DNA of 64,000 nucleotides from Straminergon stramineum (taxonomy: Eukaryota > Streptophyta > Bryopsida > Hypnales > Calliergonaceae), in NCBI GenBank assembly GCA_963920665.1, contig OY987271.1, forward strand, positions 15,193,350-15,257,349. The letters run 5' to 3'. Shown here piece after piece: positions 49,987 through 60,731 of this stretch. Position 1 is the first letter of the stretch, and each line of letters starts with the position of its first letter. The notes under the pieces are model-generated. The model had not been told where the DNA came from. It did no database searches and saw only the letters and a program-made list of their open reading frames with translations. The position numbers were made by a program, and so were the translations under genes.

Positions 49987-52900
49987 ATGGCGAGTGTAAT
50001 GGCAGGGACAATTAAGGCCTTGTACACTTATTTGGTGAAATCGTGTTGTGGAATTGTTGTTCCGCACGCCTCTATCGCTCCCACAGATACTACTTTAGGA
50101 ATTGCACTTCTTTTGGAGTTGATTTCATTTGCATGTTTTAGTAAGAATTGAAGGCACTATGTGTTTTAGGAGTTCGGAAATGGTATTTGCATTTGAAAAT
50201 CATAATGAACTAAAGGTTTTTGGCGAATAAGTAGTACTAGAGTGATTCATTTCTATTTGTGATGCTATTGTGTTTTGTCACAGTCTGCAAAATATGATTT
50301 CAAAGTAGATAATCGCTCCATCAACCGTATAGTGCTTTCCAATGCATTAGATGCTCTATTGACCATACAAGTGAACATTGCTTTGTGTTAAGTGAAACAC
50401 TTAATCTTTTGACATTTACTATTTAACTTGCCATAGAATATGTATACAAAATTTGAGTTGATGCAAGTTTCTCGGTTGTTGTACGCAAAGGTTCAAAGTT
50501 CACCTAAATTGGGAATGGAATCCTCTCCCTTGTTTTATGGTGAATACAAAGTTTACATCAATCTTTATCTTTTGATAGTCAATTTTGGAGGAGCATTTTG
50601 GATTCTTGAGTGGTTTTGTGTCTATTTGATTCATTTTTTGTTCATTGTGATTTCTCTTTGTAAGAAACTCAACAGTGGTGGCTAATTGTTTCCGACAACT
50701 TTGTTTATGGAAATTAGGTCGAATTCCCTCTTCTATACATCTGGCTCAAATTTGTGCCGAACATTATGTGCTATTGTTGATTTTGCTATAATCCCTTGGT
50801 GATCTTGTAATGTAATGTATGTTGTCCAATTATTGCTCTCGAAAGTTTGCAGATCTATGGATTTACGGATGGAGGCTCTAAACCTATTTTTTAGTCTAAT
50901 TTAGTAAAAAGATTGATATTGAATTTTCCAAAGTCCAAAAGTAGATGAGACACTCTTTGAACGCCTCGCATTTCAATTTCAACTTATATATATATATAAT
51001 TTATTTTTAAATTTATTTATTTATTTTTTGAGGCCCAGACATTACAAGCTCAATTGCTATAATCGTCATGATCTCAATATGCCATTGTGCTTGTATATCT
51101 ATTTTTATCTTACTCCATCATGAATGATGAAATGCTAAAAACGTGGTTTATGAAACTCCTACCGTATAGGATTTAAGTGGGATCAGCAATGGATGATAGT
51201 GAATGTGAATTGACAGTTTTTCTCACAGAGAGTTGTCAAGAAGATGGTGCTCATTGAAGTCTCACTGCCAGAGGAGGCTCTCGACTTCTGTTGGAGGTCT
51301 GTCTCTCTTGACATAGCTCTTTATGAATTTTTGTCCCTTTCTTCTTGAAGCTTTCATAAGTCAAGTCTCTCAGTGACATGATCTTTTCTCTGACTGTCTA
51401 GTACTCCAATAGAGTGAATGCTTTCTTGTGAGTATGAATTTGGGAAAGGACATGGTCAAATAATTTGTAAATTCGTATTGGTGGAATCCAATCTTAGGAT
51501 CTTGAAGTGTATGTCGTGGTTGTCCTATTCTTGAATTTGTGGTTGTCTTCTCTAATTGCGCTTACTAATCATGATGTTAGTCGAAGTTCTTGAATTCATA
51601 ATTCAGCATTCATCGTTGCACTTGGATCTTGAGCATGAATTAGTGCACTTCTCTTTGGTTTCATATAGAGTGCATTGCTACTATGGATAAGGAATATTAG
51701 CATTTTGAGGTTCTAATCTTCCTCTCTCCCGTTGAGACTTTTGTACATGAGCTTCAAAATCTTGCATTGAATTAAAGTGTTGACTCATTCACTCGAAGTA
51801 GCACATTTCTTTGTTGTAACTTTGTTATAAGGCATCAGAGTACCGGGCATGGAGCCGTTGTATATTCCCTTTGTGCCTCAATCCCCTCTGGAGGAGGTCG
51901 AGAATGTGACATGTTAGAAGTGGTCAGGAATGGTCCTTTCTAAAGGAGCAAAAGCAACAAAGTGGTTTACCAAGTATATTGGAAACACTGCCAATCTTGT
52001 GCGTTTTGACAATGGTAGGCTCCCTCTATACCTTCTATTTATCTATAAATGATTTCATTCTAATGTGCTAACCCCCTCTTGCAAAAGTACACCTCTTGAA
52101 TGCATTTTGGAAATGTGTTTTTTGATTTGTACAAGGAATACTACCAGATCAATAGATTCGGGTTATGCAATGGGTCATAGGATTTTATTCAACGATGGCT
52201 ATCCGTTCCTTGTTGCATCCCAGGTGAGACATGTGCCCCTCTATTTTGGATGATTCACTATTCAAAGGGATAGCCGACTGATCTGGCCCCGATAATCTCG
52301 TTTATGATTTTTTCAATAGTTTGTTGTTCCTCAAGATGGGTTTTTTTTGGGGGGTGGGTAAGTGTTTAGGCTTTTCTAGATGCTATGAATGAAATACTTT
52401 CCATTGAAATTCTCGTAAATCGCTTTTGCCTCAAGTAAGTCCTTGCAGCCTTTGCATCACTAATCAGAAATCTGTGAATTTTGGATGTACATTGACGACC
52501 TTGTTCTTTTAATTTGTCACTTTAAGCATTGACGAGAACTCTAGGAGCTTGTGGTTCTACTTGTGAAGAATGTGTCTGTTGACATTTACATGAGCCTCAT
52601 ACTCATCAATTGGTGAGCCTGGCTTGTAATTTGTAGCATCTTTGTGGACAGTTGTAAGGCTTTTGCTAAAGATAAGTGGGGCACTTTCCAATTTGGCGAT
52701 CTTCAGCTTTATGGGGTGAAATTCTTACGTGTTGTATAGTACAATGATGGAACTCAAATCAACTAGGCTTATTCAATCGAATCTAAAATAGAATAGTCAA
52801 TTATAGTAACATTTAAAACATCATTCTATTATTGAAATTGTAATCCTAATATCGATTCTTCTTTTCGTGGATGTATTTTGCTATCTTCCTTAGAACTTCC

Positions 52901-53938
52901 TCAAAAGTTTATTTGAACTTTGAGTTTATACATTTAGATGCGACAACACTTGGAGATAAGTGATAACAATTTGGAGTCATGTGATGCGTAATGGGTACAA
53001 GTGTTGCATCAACTCACCCAATGGTCTCTAGATATGTATAGAAGGAATTTAGCTGCTTGTCATTACCATATGAAGTTCCTATGACCTGTAGTGTATGAAT
53101 ACTGGCCTTGATGCTAATGAACTTCATATTAGTTGATTAGATGTTCTTGCCTTTAGAAAAGCATGATTGCTAAAATTTCAAAAGAATCCTAATATTAGGG
53201 CTTCTTTCACAAGTTTAGTAAAACTTCAATTTTAATGAATTTGGAATTCCTAAGAATTAGTGATGGATTAAATGTGTATCTACTATGTAGTATGAAGTAG
53301 AATTAGGGAGAAATTGAGATGTAAGGCATCAGGAATCCCCAACAAAATTCTGACAGAATTGAAGCTTGGACTTTTGTGATCATGAATTTCAATCAGCACT
53401 TTCCCTAAAAACGTTTTGATAGTGCTTGCATGTGTGGTGATAAAAGGACCTTTATTGCTAGATTATAATTTCATGATTTTTCATTTACAAGATATGGGGA
53501 GTCCACTTGCTAGTTGATTAGGTGTAAGAACTTGTTAACATGCCTTCTAGATTCCAACGATCAATCAACAAACAGTTAAATCAGGGAAGGAGCCTACTCT
53601 CATATTAAGATTGTTTTGCAATGGCACATTTTTGGACATCCCATCTATGAAAAATGAGGTGATGGATCCAACTTGCTATTGGTAATTGAGCTTAGTTTGT
53701 TGTGGTTTGACGTAAATGCACATCTTTCATGCAAGATGATGAATGCCCATTTTATTTTCAGAAGTTGGTGCTCTATCTAACTTCATTAGAATTGTGAATG
53801 ATGTGGCAGGTGTGCTTTGGCTAGAATGACCCTTGTGAAAACAAGGGTTTGTTGGTGCATGGGATTGCTCCTACAATTGGAGTTGGTAATGTGGTGAGGG
53901 TGTTGAAAGCCATTCCCATTTTGGAGATCATGTCTTGA
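49987..53938 (+). pseudogene. Decayed MOSC-domain protein (mARC / molybdenum cofactor sulfurase C-terminal-like)
   Basis: Homology is visible exon by exon. Exon 1 (49987-50086): 'IKALYTYLVKSCCGI', matching the MOSC_N start. Exon 2 (51170-51296): 'GFKWDQQWMIVNVN', a TGA, then 'QRVVKKMVLIEVSLPEEAL'. Exon 3 (51839-52014): 'PGMEPLYIPF', a TAG at 51903 region, then 'KWSGMVLSKG' and 'WFTKYIGNTANLVRFDN'. Exon 4 (about 52136-52223): 'GYAMGHRILFNDGYPFLVAS'. A degraded exon at about 52640-52740: 'KWGTFQFGDLQLYGVK'. Last exon (53810-53938): 'VCFG', TAG in place of the Gln of FGQN, and 'IGVGNVVRVLKAIP'. The donor after exon 1 reads AT instead of GT. MOSC_N/MOSC proteins bind molybdenum cofactor and reduce N-hydroxylated compounds. 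The CSRCK-type cofactor-binding segment is not recognisable. At least three nonsense changes and a lost donor make it non-functional; its order and spacing are still those of a multi-exon gene, so it is not a retrocopy. Confidence 0.85.
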
Positions 53939-55573
53939 ATCTAGGACAATCATGGTCTTGTTGTATTCTACTCCTTCATCGACATCTTGGTTTTCCTAAT
54001 TTGAAATGCAGATGCAATAGAAGGTGCCATTGATATGAGTTCTAGCGGGAGAGAGGGAAAGATGGTTGCCTTGTAATTTATCCTTCAAGGATGAAAGTCA
54101 CGGATTGTTTTTTTTAATGTCGGGTAGGTTCTTTGGTTGTCAATTTTACTACTATTTTTAAAATCTTTTTTTAAGCTTTGAAAATGTTGGCTAGCTTTTG
54201 GGGAGATATTTTTTATTTTAGTGAAGACTCTCAAGAAAATGCGATGTTGCTTTCAACAAAGAAAGTGAAGTTCATGTGTCATGAATAATCCTGAGAAAAC
54301 TTAGAATTAATTTCTCTTAAATGGATGCAAGAGTGAAGATTGGGAGATATCTTAATTTTGAGTGTTGAATAGCGATCTTTGGAGTATAATAAGCAAATGA
54401 ATTTTAAAGATCAAGTGTCAAACCATTTGCATGATCTTTCTTTTGTACATATGATTTCCTATGATCTTTATATCTTTTGTCTTGTGTTCCATTTTTGAAT
54501 TTGATATTTTTTTGGTCTATTCTAAGTGATTATTTATTTATTTTCAATGAAAGTGTTTTAAGTTCTAATTCCATACCAATCAAAAGTTAGAGATATTTTG
54601 TAGGGTCGTTTTGTCATGTGCATTGAGGATGCTCTAAGACACTTCAAACTTATCACATCTTTGAAGGCCTTTGCTTCATTTATTCAAACAAGGCACATTT
54701 AGGTTTATATAGAACCATAATGTATCCTTCCTAAAATACATAGAATATAGTTAGGTTGCATAGGAAAGAAATTTCGCATCCAATAGGTGGATTATAAATT
54801 TCACTAGGTGTAGGAGGTTGAGGATAAAAGCAACCAATATAGAGAGATATGTACTATGTACTAGTCGAAGTGATCAAATTGTTTGCTATGAATGGGGTGA
54901 AGTGTAAATGGGGTCGTAGATAGAATTTGCAAACTCGGATTCAGAAACTAGAGTCTATACCATAGATTTTGTCTATAGGACCAGGACAACAGATCCTCTT
55001 CTGAGATACAGTACTCTTGTCGACAGAATTTACTGCAGGTCCCCGCATTCAAGGAAACACCAGTATCAGTGATCCCAAAATTGACTAAATTTCGATCAGT
55101 TGCTATTAAATTTTGTCATGCCTTCAGTGTTTAATTCAAAAAAATCTTGCAAAAATGAACATTTGGTTAATTTCCTTGAACCGGTTCTGGGATCGCTGAA
55201 GTCCAGGACCAGATAAGCTCTGGCAAGCCGTGGCTCACACGGATCCCACATTCCCACGCAGTAGGAAACGGTCCTCTTGCTGACTCGTCAACGTTCAACA
55301 GTGTTCTTCAATAATGTGCTGCCACAACTGGTAAGTTACTAAACTACTAATATTGCCAGCACATTATTGCCGCGTGCCACCGCCTCCCCCAAGTGACCCC
55401 ACCAACGTTCGAGGTTCCCGGCCGGCCATTCACTGGCGTCCCCCGTCGACTTCCCAGACTCCAGCCTCTGCAACTTTGCCTACGCGTGCCTTCTCTGCGT
55501 GCTAGTTGCGTCTGCTTGCTCGCAGTTCTCGAGCTCTGGCTTCTACGCAGCGTCAGCTTCGTCCTCTGAGCTT
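53939..55573. other. Intergenic DNA turning G+C-rich from about 55.19 kb
   Basis: The AT-rich part shows nothing recognisable. From about 55190 the sequence is rich in C and G with many CpG, as expected for a plant promoter or 5' untranslated region feeding the candidate exon at 55574-55735. Confidence 0.45.
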
Positions 55574-55735
55574 ATGCACCCAAGGAGAATAAAACGAGGC
55601 CCTGCTCTCCTGCATGTGACGTTCGTTTTGCCCTACGAAGTTCTGCTCTGCTCTGCTGCTTCATTTCGGCGCCGGAGAGTGTCTTACAAGCCAGAGAGAC
55701 GACCCTCAATGCCCGTGGATCCTCACGGCTGCAAG
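55574..55735 (+). CDS. Candidate first coding exon of an unidentified gene
   Basis: An ATG at 55574 opens a 54-codon frame starting 'MHPRRIKRGPALLHVTFVLP' and ending 'MPVDPHGCK' at a good donor (CTGCAAG then GTATAT at 55736). It is basic and hydrophobic, so a targeting peptide is possible; a second ATG at 55709 would give only nine codons. The next exon was not found. It follows G+C-rich, promoter-like DNA. It could belong to a gene with a long first intron, or be a 5' leader. Confidence 0.35.
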
Positions 55736-56521
55736 GTATATGCACTTAGGAATGCGTTCGAGTGTGAGACTGAGTGTGTAGTTCCCTTGGTCATGCTGCT
55801 TCAGATTTGGTTGGGTTTGGGTAGCAAGTCTTAGTGTGTCGTTTTGGGATACCGTGTGAGTGATTTTTGCATCTTGAAAGCGCTTTTATACGCGTTCCTA
55901 GTTTTGGTAGGCTCTTGCGCTTGGGTCTTGTGTTTGACTTTTGTATTGCAATTAGGATTAGAGTAAACTTGTCAATCACCACACAGACAAAAGTCCAATC
56001 CTTCTCTACAGTAAAATAGAGACTTGCATGCTGTGAAATTTGGCGTCATTATCAATCATCATGTTAGGATTCACCTTAAAAAAAACAGCATGCAAATAGG
56101 ACTCCTCCTACTAACTTTATTGCAACTCAAGGGCTGAAATTTAGTTAAAAATTCCTTACGGCCCTTTACCGCACAGTGTGGGGTCACATACTGTGCGATG
56201 ACACGAAATTTTGATCTCATGGAGTTCCATTTCGTTCCCAAAACTGTTTGGATGAACTTTCTGTTGCTGGATGATATTTTAGGTCACGACCAACTACTAG
56301 ACGACTAGGGTTTCCAATTGGGCGGCCGTGCGTGTGAGGTTCCTCTGTATTTTGTTTCAAGCTCGCCAGCCTCGTTCTGTGTTCTTCCGCTGCTGTTCAT
56401 GTGGAGTTTCCTGTTCAATTTTGTAGAAGCTCCTGTTATTCTCTTCTTTTTTCTTTAGCGTTTTTTGGATATTTTTTGGTGTGATTTAGTGATTTAGGGG
56501 TCTGGATTCTAGTTTAGGGTT

Positions 56522-56698
56522 ATGGATTCTAGTGTGGAGACGAAAGAGTTTTGTGATATGGAAGTAGGTCTTCTGTTGCACATTGGCCTTGACTCAGGGT
56601 TTACGAGACCAGCATGTTCTAGGTTGTTGAGTAACGACGACCTGTTGAACCCGGAAAGAGAGTGGGGTGATGTGGTCCAATACAAATGTTTGCCTTAA
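56522..56698 (+). CDS. Small unidentified ORF of 58 codons
   Basis: ATG at 56522 to TAA at 56698. It begins 'MDSSVETKEFCDMEVGLLLH' and later has 'SRLLSNDDLLNPEREWGD'. The codon usage is less AT-rich than intergenic DNA and the region upstream (56300-56520) looks like a leader, with a telo-box-like 'ctagggtttcc'. No family was recognised; it may be a first exon read past its donor. Confidence 0.3.
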   Translation: MDSSVETKEFCDMEVGLLLHIGLDSGFTRPACSRLLSNDDLLNPEREWGDVVQYKCLP

Positions 56699-58257
56699 TT
56701 TCCGGATCACTGATTGAGATTCAAATCCCGTCACTGGTACAGTTCATAAGTCTGACAAACTTCCATGCCAATATAAGTCTCATGGTTTATGGCTATTTCC
56801 TTATCGTCTTCTGACCTTGGGATTTCATCATCGACCTACTGGACTGTTGGTGCTCTATCTTGCTCTTGCGCACTTGAAATAGGCAGATTCAACTTGACGG
56901 GATTTGGAATTTGTCTAGCTTTTCTGATTGCTTATCACTGACTCAGAGAATTTGTGAAATGTCAGCGGATTATAAAGCTGAGGGAAGCAGTTACCTTGTT
57001 AATTGGTGAAGCCCCAAACACTTGAAAGCTTTTGAAGTAGCTGGACAGCACAAAAATGAGCTCCACAATTCCTCTGTAAGCCACGGTTCCTGGCTTTGTG
57101 CAGCTCGTCCTTAACTCAACTTGTTGAAAATGTCATTCTTGAAAACTCCACAATGGGTTTTCATTAAACACTTCATCCATGCTTGAAATCGTCCAATTAT
57201 TCATTCAAAGGTTATTCGGGTTTCATCCATTTCTAAAAGATTGCATTTCCTCATCCAAATTTCAGACATAGTTCAACCATGAGCAATATATCATCCAACT
57301 GTATTACATTTGTTCCTTCGTGTGAAGAATGTATCATGTAATTGAAGTGCATTCATTCCTTTTCAAACTTAGCGATTGTTCCCAATTGTGTAGTTATTGT
57401 GTGGTAATAGGTATGTCGATGTCTTGTTTTTGAATCTATATGGCAAATTTTGGATTTGTATGGTAAAATGTAAGTTAAATCTAGCATTCCACAATTGGGC
57501 TCAGCCAGCAGTTGTATAGAAGCTCAAGGGTGAGGATACTTGAGTTGGAAATCATTTCCTTGGTGGTGTTGTAGTATAGAAGCTTGTCAATAGAAAGTTG
57601 GTGCTCATTCATAGGTGAATTTATTAATTCAATATGCAATGATTGACAAATTGGTGGAACAATGTTGTTGAAGGAATGAATGGTTGCAATGTTGTTGGGA
57701 TGATCAAACTTGGCAATAATTGCAAGGATGAAGGATTTATACCTCTCAACATAGGAGTGTGCACAAGTGTGGACATTGGTGAGCTTTGGACACATTTGGC
57801 TACGAACTCTCAAGAAGAGTGGTGGAGTAAGCTAGACTTCATATATTATTTATTTTGGGTCTCTCATGATGTCAAGTAATCTTTGATGTGGCTTGAGATT
57901 GAAAGTCTAGTTAATTACAAGATAAGATAAGACCTTAAAACACTCTATGTCAAGCATTGCATGTGTAATCTTCTACCAAATGTGGCATTGCATTTCAAAT
58001 TCATTTGTGGCAAAATCGGGAGATTGGGATAGTTAGTATTGTATATGGTAAATACCATAGATACAACCAATTGCACCATGTATTTTAATGTTACAATTGA
58101 AAATCTTGTTTGATTGTGTTCGCATTGATTGATGTTAGCTACCGATAAAGTTTGAATCCTCTAGGATTCTATCAAAATATTGGTTCTTGGAGGTCATCAA
58201 TTTTCACTTTGATTTGAAGTATTTAAGAAATCGCATCATTTTCTGTACAATAAATCT
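56699..58257. other. AT-rich intergenic DNA with one unidentified minus-strand frame
   Basis: 57481-57813 on the minus strand is open for 110 codons and includes 'ERYKSFILAIIAKFDHPNNI', but no family was recognised. It could be a transposon relic. The remainder shows nothing recognisable. Confidence 0.3.
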
Positions 58258-58507
58258 TTAACCCCTCAAGGCCCAAGCAGTTTCTGTACTTTTCCACAAG
58301 TTTGAACTTTGATTGGCAGTATGCATTGTACATCAAGCTTTTTACACTATGTCAATTGTACTTTTGAACTTCCCCATTCAACATGAACATCAGAATATGA
58401 AATTCACTTAGATATACTTTTGAGAATGTAAGAAAATCAAGTTACAACTTTGACCTGTTGAACAGGTCAGAGGCTTAAAACAAGCTCCTTGGGCCTTGAG
58501 GGGTTAA
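58258..58507. mobile_element. TTAA-flanked MITE (family B, copy 2)
   Basis: Starts TTAACCCCTCAAGGCCCAAG and ends CTTGGGCCTTGAGGGGTTAA, a nearly perfect terminal inverted repeat, 250 bp including TTAA at both edges. Collinear with 15364-15613. Confidence 0.9.
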
Positions 58508-60569
58508 AGTGTCACCTTTTTGTGTATATGTTCTACTAAGAAAGGGCATTAGTAGAGGTTCAATGGGGTCATGACTTTGTAAGTCAATATTGATTAATAT
58601 ATTAATTTATGTCAAGGGTTGACTTGATTATTTCCAAAGGTAACATTTTCAATCTTGTAGTTGCCTTGAAATTAAGATTTTCTTATTTAAAATGTATATA
58701 TATTGTCAATTATTGCCAATGGAATTGGATTCTAGTGCAATATTTCAATAAGTACTAGTATTTGTGAGGGGAATTTTCATGTTGATGTTTAGCCCTAGAA
58801 GGAGAGGACCTATTATCAAGGTATTTTATAAAAAATGATTTAATCTTTGGAGCAATAGGTGCATTCTTTATTTTTAGTGATTTGGGAAGTTTTCCATTGG
58901 CCACTTTTTGGTTCTAGTGTCCTCACAAAGTTGATTAATCAATCAATACAATGTATTAAATAAATTTGTAGGGCCTTTGGTGAAGCAAATAGTACTTGTT
59001 TAAATTCAACTTTGCTCTAGTCATTTTTATTTATTTTTGAATTTGAGCATGTGTTCATGGTTGAAGGTATATTCATTGTGCTAGTATTATAATGGAATAT
59101 AAACAAAAGTACATCTATTCCACTTTTATTTTTGTTTTTTGAACTTTTCATAATAATTTTGAGATTTTGAAGTTGGATTGATAAGTTTTAGAAGCATCCC
59201 TATCTTGTAATGTTTTCGTTGGTTCAAGGGAAAATCCAAGAAGTATCTTTGTTGTAGGATTGCTTACCATCCTAGATTAGGGAAGGTATTAGTTTTGCCC
59301 TTCCAAATGGGGGGCATTATCATTGAGCAAATACTAACCTTCTTTAGCCTTCTACAAATGCTCTAGGAATTTTCATTTTCAAATAAATGTTATGATGTAT
59401 TTCTCAGTTTGGGATAGAAAGTTGTTAAGATTTGATTAATTTGAAAAAATCACTACCACTTGTTTGATGAAAGTTTAATTACCTTTACAATGTGATAGTG
59501 ATTTCATCCTTTGCCTGTCTCTAAGTTTAAGCTTTGGTTTGAAATATTGATAGCCTAGCTTTTGAAGAGATATGAATCAATTCTTTTGATACAATGTTGC
59601 CATCAACATGAGTTGTAGTTATAAATTAGACAATGACTATAATATTTTCATTTCTATTTTTGAAAGATGGAATTTGAAAGTAGGATAGCTTTGGGAGAAT
59701 ACATGTGCCAATGAGATAATGCCAATATAGTTCAAAATTGTGTAAGATAATGGTGAGATATGAATTTTAACGGATTGGAGTTGCAAATTATCTTATTATG
59801 GTAGAATTGGATAAGGATTTTTGGGGATGGTTGGAAATGAATATGATACTCAAGATTTGAGAATTTATATGATTCTTGATCAAGGGCATCAAACAAAATT
59901 AATGCTATGATGTTGACTTCCTTCTTTGTCATAATTTGAAATGCAATGTTGTATATTTTTAAACTTCAAACATCTTTAAGTGGAGTTATTGAAAGCCAAT
60001 TTCATGGTAACATTTGGAGTATGGTGTTATTTGTGTATTTATTATAGAGGTTTTCATGAATTAAACAATTTACAATGACAAAAGTTTATCTTTGTGCTTC
60101 GGGGGGTCTAGTGACTATTGAAACTTACAACTTACAATTTCATCATGTTTGTGAAGTTACAAAATTGTCATTTATTTGTCCTATAGGGTGTTCTACTTGA
60201 GCATTATAACATTGATATGTTTCAATGACTTTAAAAAATAAATGATTATTGTTGAATTACCAATCCACTGGTGAATTTCTTGTTATATTTTGGAAGAGAA
60301 TGATTTGAATTATAAAAGACAAATACAATGTCCCACACATGTTCCTTAAAGTTCCTTCAAGGGGTAATTTTCATCATAATATTGTCCTTGCAATATATAT
60401 TGACAAATATTTGAGAAAAAAAGTATTTTATAACATTTATTTCATTGTGTGCTACTAGATTTGTATAGGAATTCCTTAATAGATTTGATACAACTCTTTA
60501 TATGAGATAGTTTTTAATATAATAATTAATTGAAATCTTCTTGTGACCTTTCTAAATTTACATGCTTGG
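58508..60569. other. AT-rich upstream region of the receptor gene
   Basis: No recognisable gene or repeat; the receptor promoter must lie in or beyond the right part of this stretch, but no TATA box could be fixed among the many AT-rich candidates. Confidence 0.4.
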
Positions 60570-60731
60570 ATGTTATTTTTTGACTACTTTTTTTGGATTT
60601 TTTTTGAAGATAGTGTAGAATATCAATATTCTACTCCATTTGGTTCAAGAAATGGTGTACTTCTTGATGTGGATGGCAACCTTCTTCGTGATGGCAAGCT
60701 TTTGGAAGTACTTGGGTTTTGCATGGTCTAA
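60570..60731 (+). other. Upstream ORF overlapping the receptor start codon
   Basis: ATG at 60570 opens 53 codons ending TAA at 60731, in a different frame from the receptor ATG at 60691 and running past it. It contains 'EYQYSTPFGSRNGVLLDVDG'. If the transcript starts upstream of 60570, ribosomes starting here would bypass the receptor start, which would lower its translation. Whether the transcript includes it is unknown. Confidence 0.4.

Noticed and set aside
50080..51169. Possible functional AT-AC (U12) intron in the MOSC locus
   Set aside because: The sequence after exon 1 is not the U12 donor consensus, and three nonsense codons elsewhere show that the gene is dead.
56705..56740. tRNA T-loop-like 'gattcaaatcccgtc'
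   Set aside because: The flanking bases do not pair into a T stem and no anticodon or acceptor stem could be built.
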